From: Solanum dulcamara | Taxonomy: Eukaryota > Streptophyta > Magnoliopsida > Solanales > Solanaceae | DNA: 64,000 nt | Assembly: GCF_947179165.1 (NCBI RefSeq) | Contig: NC_077239.1 | Coordinates: 30,394,134-30,458,133 of the forward strand | Direction: 5' to 3' | Notes under the pieces: model-generated | Told to the model about the DNA's origin: nothing | Database searches by the model: none | What the model saw: the letters and a program-made list of their open reading frames with translations, nothing else | Translations under genes and position numbers: made by a program | Shown here: piece after piece, positions 59,630 through 64,000 of the stretch | Layout: every line of letters starts with the position of its first letter | How positions within the stretch are numbered: position 1 is the stretch's first letter

Positions 59630-59935
59630 TTGGATTTGGCTGGATATTACAAGTGGTCAAGGTTGTATGCACAAGTTCTTCGAGGTTGGATGATGACGTC
59701 GAATATTACAAAGTCCATTAATGAGATATTTGTAGCAGCAAGAGAATTTCCAATATTTGATTTTCTTGAATACGTCAAGTTGATGTTTGCTAGATGGAAT
59801 TTCACAAATCGAAAAATATGTCTTATTCACATTCACTCCTTTAGGAAAAAAATTTCAGGAGAGCCTTGTAGTTAATGAGGGAAAATCTACACGTATGATG
59901 GTATGATGAACAATTAAACTAAACACATTCAGCTA
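59630..59935 (+). pseudogene. MULE (Mutator-like) transposase fragment
   Basis: An open frame of 81 codons reads YYKWSRLYAQVLRGWMMTSNITKSINEIFVAAREFPI, then FLEYVKLMFARWN and NRK. This matches the block near the end of plant MULE transposases, where MTSNIAESIN and ARELPI precede the SWIM-type zinc region. A frameshift near 59860 is needed to continue as LVVNEGKSTRMMV, after which two stops occur. The catalytic DDE core is absent. No terminal inverted repeats were identified. Confidence 0.7.
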
Positions 59936-60401
59936 TGCCATTATATATAAAGATTTGGTTTGATCTCAATTTGTCTTCTTTTATAATGAAGTATTAGTTT
60001 TGAACTGTACAGGGTTAAGCTTCTCCTTTAAATCTAGAACTATATTATGATTTTCGTATATCTGCATGTCCGGGACTTCAATCCAATAACTCACTCCATA
60101 GAATCTGATTTCCAACATAAGGAAAGACATATTACTTGTACAGTTAGCATAAGGACACTTTGACTTCAAATGGATAAAAGTATTTATATAAAATTTAATG
60201 TATTAAAATATCAAGGATACAAATTATTATAAAACTTAATTTAAATACATTATCCTTGTGAATACAATCATATAAAGTACATAAGATTACCCCTGATATT
60301 TAACAAAAAAATTGATACGGTCAAAAAAAAAGATAACTCATAACACAAAATAGTATCTGTATTCAAATATATTATCATATGAATACTTTTATTTAAAAAG
60401 A
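59936..60401. other. AT-rich spacer; 60174-60345 resembles 63043-63270
   Basis: It shares 'ataaaagtatttatata', 'aatttaaatacatta' and 'tatttaac' in the same order with 63043-63270 on the other side of the solo LTR. I see no gene; an open frame on the minus strand (60169-59981) has no recognisable motif. Confidence 0.4.
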
Positions 60402-62954
60402 TGTCATGCCCCAAAATTAGGGGAGGCACGACAAGCATTCAATATAGTATTTGATCAAGTTAGCCACTGAAACATACTAGCTAACTAAAATGTGGGCCCA
60501 AAATATCGGGCCACACAATATTTGAAATACTAAGCCTGAACCGTTAAGGTCATTACCTGAATAACAATAAGTCATATAAATAAGGTAGACAAGCCAAAAT
60601 AATAAAGTGCTAGCCAGTCGACGAGGCCGCAACTGAAGACATACGTGCATACATACATATATATACATGCTCAGCCTATGGGCTAGAGACTGAAAGCTGC
60701 AAAAAGGAAACCCAGAATACTGTGTTCATAATATTCTCTAAGAGTGTCCTAAGCACCGTTGGAAAAAGGCCCAGACTATTCCCAAACTGTACAACAAAAC
60801 TAAACATCATATGAAAGCTCTAGGGAGAGGTAGATCTTACCAACTCACAGTTGAACCCCGAATCCTTGAGTAGTGATCGATCAAAATCCCTAACTGGACC
60901 TGCATGCACGAAACAAAAATGTAGTGTCCCTAGGCAATGGGACAACACAAATAAAAATGTACGGGTATGTAAGGCAAAAAGTAGAATCATAAATAGCTAC
61001 TGTAAAAAGGGTAATCAAGATACCACCTAACACTGAAACTCTGATAGCCTCCATTGCCGACACCCGACCTCATAGTAATCAAATATGAATGGTATGCTTG
61101 TGAAATCATATGCAAATTCATGACATATCCAATCAAATGCCAGCAATTGTGGTCCCTTCTAGTAGCTAACTGGCATCATATTGCCAATATGTGGCTTTTT
61201 GTACAATACATATAGTCTTTTGGGAAAATAGTCTCCTTACCTCCGATTATAGCTATAAGTCCATGCATAACATACCATATATGATATGAACTTTGAAATA
61301 ACATATTAGGCCATAATAAGAACTTAGCCAATATTGCCTCATTAAAACTGTTATTGTCATAATTTTATAATTACTTTCGTATAACATGCAAACACCTCGT
61401 GGAAACTCGTATATTTTTTAATAATCTTGAGAACTTAACTAGACTGTTGGAAAGATAACTTAACCCTGAAAATATTTATAAGAAGATTAAGGTGCTTCAG
61501 TTAGTTTCTATACTCGATTCCTTGATAAAGTGAAGTGTGTCTAAAACCAAGTGTTTTCGTAGCTTAAACATATGAATTAGTTTGAAAGTTTTGGGAGTCA
61601 ACGTGTTACTTTAAAGTATTTTTAAATACACTTTAGCAATGAAGAAGGACTGATCACAAATATTAAATGTCTTTCATAATATTTTTAAGTCACACAACCC
61701 AAAGACGAATAAGAATTTATACATATGGACATATACTTAAGAAAGCTGACAAAATGACATATATAGCTGTCGAATACCCTAGTTAACCAAACGAATGTAA
61801 TATCCACCTAACAACATTATGAAAATACTTCAACTGCAATACCAATACCTTTCATAGAAGGTATTTCTACAAATATAATAGTAAAATATCACATTTGACG
61901 TTTTAGGAATTTTTAAGAATTCGTGCTAAAAGGAAGGACGAAGCTTAGCCTTAACATACCTTTCCAATGAACATCTGAATGCCCATAGTTCCTTCAGAAA
62001 AGTTGTTCCTTACATCCTAAGCTTCACAAACTCTATATATACACACTTATATGCACCTATAAACAGTTCATAATTGAGCTTAAATCGGTAGATTTTTCAT
62101 ATGATCCTACCTTGATGAAACTTCCGTAGAACTTCATAAAAATGATCATAAAAGAGTTTCAAGATGTTTACCTTGGCAAATCAAGTATAAATCTTGAAGA
62201 ACAATCAAGAACAACAAATTCCAATCTCCAAAAAATGGCTCAAAACACATCTAATAGAAGGGGAAAACAATTGCAAAGCATAAAGAATGCATTTCTAGGC
62301 ACGAGGTGAACTTTAATAGTAAAAATTGGTAAAAATGCACCTTAATAACTCAAGAACTCCATTGGAACCCTCTCTTAAGCTATCTCACTATTTTGGGATG
62401 GAAAAAAATATTTTTGGATCTTAAAAGTCGAATTACAGACTTATACCTTCTTTTTGACCTAACCCTATTCACGACCTAGTTTTAGCCCAAGCAGTCTGTG
62501 GTAAAATAGTCATAACCTTTTACTCTGATGTCTGTTAAATGTGTGGTTTTTTTGTTGCAAACTAGACTCATACACCTTTGATTTGATAGATTGTGGAACC
62601 CACAAATCTTTTTATATTGGGAGAAATGATTTGAGACATTTGGCCCAAAGTTCAGAAAATTTATTAGAAAAACTTATGATAACTTTTGCCGACATTTATT
62701 TTACAACTTTCTTGACTCCAAAACTTAACATATGACTATTTTGCTATTATACACATTATTCTTAGAATATTTTGACACTCTAATTCTTATCCTGAATGTT
62801 CAAGTTATTTTAAACTTTTCGAATGGGCAATGTGCTACCTAAGCCATTTCTTTAACCACAAACCTTTATTTGAAGGATTCCTTTGACCTAAAAATTTAGT
62901 TTTGTTCCTTGATATTATCATAAATTTTCATTCTTATTCTCACGATGTGCTACA
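60402..62954 (-). mobile_element. Probable reversed solo LTR, about 2.55 kb
   Basis: It opens TGTCATGCCCCAAAATTAGGGG, a typical mirrored gypsy LTR end, and closes 'cgatgtgctaca' (minus-strand start TGTAGCAC). Inside are 'agcctatgggc', 'ggtagatcttaccaactcac' and 'caatgggacaacacaa' blocks as in other plant LTRs. No internal region or PBS is next to it. The 5-mers flanking these limits (AAAGA and CCAAA) do not match, so the right end is uncertain. Confidence 0.6.
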
Positions 62955-63383
62955 CCAAATCATAAATACTTAATATAACCATACCACGTTACGTATATTA
63001 TGTAAGAGAAGAGAAAAAACACATGGGGTCTAACAATAGAATAAAAGTATTTATATAGCTTAATATATTAATAAAGGATACAGAAAATTATATAACTTAA
63101 TGTATTAATATATCAAACAAGTTAAATTACAAGTATATCAGTTTAGCATATGAACACAATAATTTAAATACACTAAATCTTATGAATACACATATATCAT
63201 ATACATATGAACGTCCCTGTTGTTAAATAAAAACTCAATACAGTGGACAACCCAAAAACAAGATATGACATGGCACTTTGTGATTATCCAAAAAGTGTAT
63301 TCAAAAATATTTATATACATATGACACTAGAAAATAAAGTAAAGTATCAAGATGTATAGAAATTGAACTATTTATAAAAAGTA
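62955..63383. other. AT-rich spacer
   Basis: It contains the partner (63043-63270) of the segment at 60174-60345. No gene was seen. Confidence 0.4.
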
Positions 63384-63654
63384 TCAAGTTTTAAAGAATA
63401 CAAACCTCAATCTCTTCATCCTTCTTTTTTTGATGTAATACTTTTTTTCACTGCTACCGAAATTAACACTGTTGACATTTCTTCTTTTTAAAAGATTATT
63501 TTTCATATTTAAAGGTTTTGAACCTTTTTTCCTCTTTATTGATATTGCCAATTTAGTTTCGTCAAGTAGATTCAAAGGTATAGTCTCATTAACCTTCTTT
63601 GTTCTTCTTTCATTCTCCAATGCAGCAATAAAGTCTGAAATTTTATCTTTCTCT
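63384..63654 (-). CDS. Short lysine-rich open frame, not recognised
   Basis: From the LTR edge at 63654 the minus strand reads KISDFIAALENERRTKK, then NETIPLNLLDETKLAISIKRKKG, and ends in a very basic stretch with KKYYIKKRRMKR. The internal Met gives 78 codons (63620-63384). The frame is open upstream to the LTR boundary, so it could be the broken end of a longer exon cut by the insertion at 63655. No domain was identified. The basic, low-complexity make-up makes a chance frame possible. Confidence 0.3.
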
Positions 63655-64000
63655 TGTCATGACCCAACCCCATAGGCTGTGACTGGGGTCCGACCTGGAC
63701 CCCCATATACATATCTATCAACTGTGGTCAAGTAAAATCAGAACCCCAGTAGGGTATAACATTTTCATACACATATAGCTTCTTTTATCATAATATAGAA
63801 GGGCACGTAAACCGATAAGGCTGCCATATATATAAACCTTCACAACATTTCATTTAGACCCAGCTGAGCAAAACTTACACTTACAACCCATATATACATG
63901 TCTATAGTCCTTTAAGAGTAGTGACGCTAACATATGGTGAGACAAGGCCCCCGTTGTACCTCTGTAGAACCAAAAGTAATATGTACATCAAGGATCAGCA
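63655..64000 (-). mobile_element. Reversed LTR, family A, cut by the window edge
   Basis: It starts TGTCATGACCCAACCCC. Read on the minus strand it matches the 3' end of the solo LTR at 51300-51705: 'ggtccgacctggac', 'tacatatctatcaa', 'gaccccagtagggt' and 'tctgtagaac'. It is the same subfamily as that solo LTR. The rest lies beyond 64000. Confidence 0.85.

Overview
This window looks like transposon-packed heterochromatin from a plant nuclear genome. A nightshade-family (Solanaceae) genome is my best guess. The evidence is the chromodomain Ty3/gypsy elements, an RTE-type LINE with a (TTG)n tail, and the style of the LTRs and MITE. I found no intact host gene, no tRNA gene and no CRISPR array. 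Every protein-coding signal I can name is a decayed transposon gene.

Layout. Bases 56-1861 are a partial copy of a large LTR (family A). Bases 1862-4909 are a reversed LTR (family B) carrying a tandem duplication of about 1 kb with a MITE in each copy. An LTR of the same family on the + strand (4910-7053) lies head to head with it and leads, through a primer-binding site, into a broken gag. That gag is split by an 11-kb chromovirus (7423-18461) with two LTRs of about 3.5 kb and a short, mostly non-coding interior. The interior carries a reversed 5S rRNA-like sequence. Gag resumes at 18467 and ends at 18899, where a reversed LTR begins.

Bases 20216-23430 are AT-rich and hold two sets of degenerate tandem repeats, about 50 bp and about 250-290 bp in period. 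Next comes a reversed gypsy pol (23430-29446), interrupted by a 5'-truncated LINE and by a 2.4-kb solo LTR. From 29447 to 58149 two reversed chromovirus bodies (E and H) share one central LTR, giving the order LTR-body-LTR-body-LTR. That central LTR is split by a third, nearly full-length reversed chromovirus, G (37532-52791). The 5' LTR of G is itself interrupted by a foldback element (47137-47945) and a solo LTR (48307-51705).

The right end (58150-64000) holds a LINE tail, an LTR-like stretch, a MULE transposase fragment, another probable solo LTR and the edge of a reversed family A LTR.

The parts do not form a working system. Catalytic residues are lost independently in the different elements, by eye: in all three recognisable gypsy RT YxDD-type motifs, and in two integrases at the third acidic residue. 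The main value of the window is its record of nesting, with several target-site duplications and one 'empty site' inside the window itself. I found no convincing undescribed functional system. Boundaries and domain calls were made by eye from repeat-to-repeat comparison and remembered family motifs.
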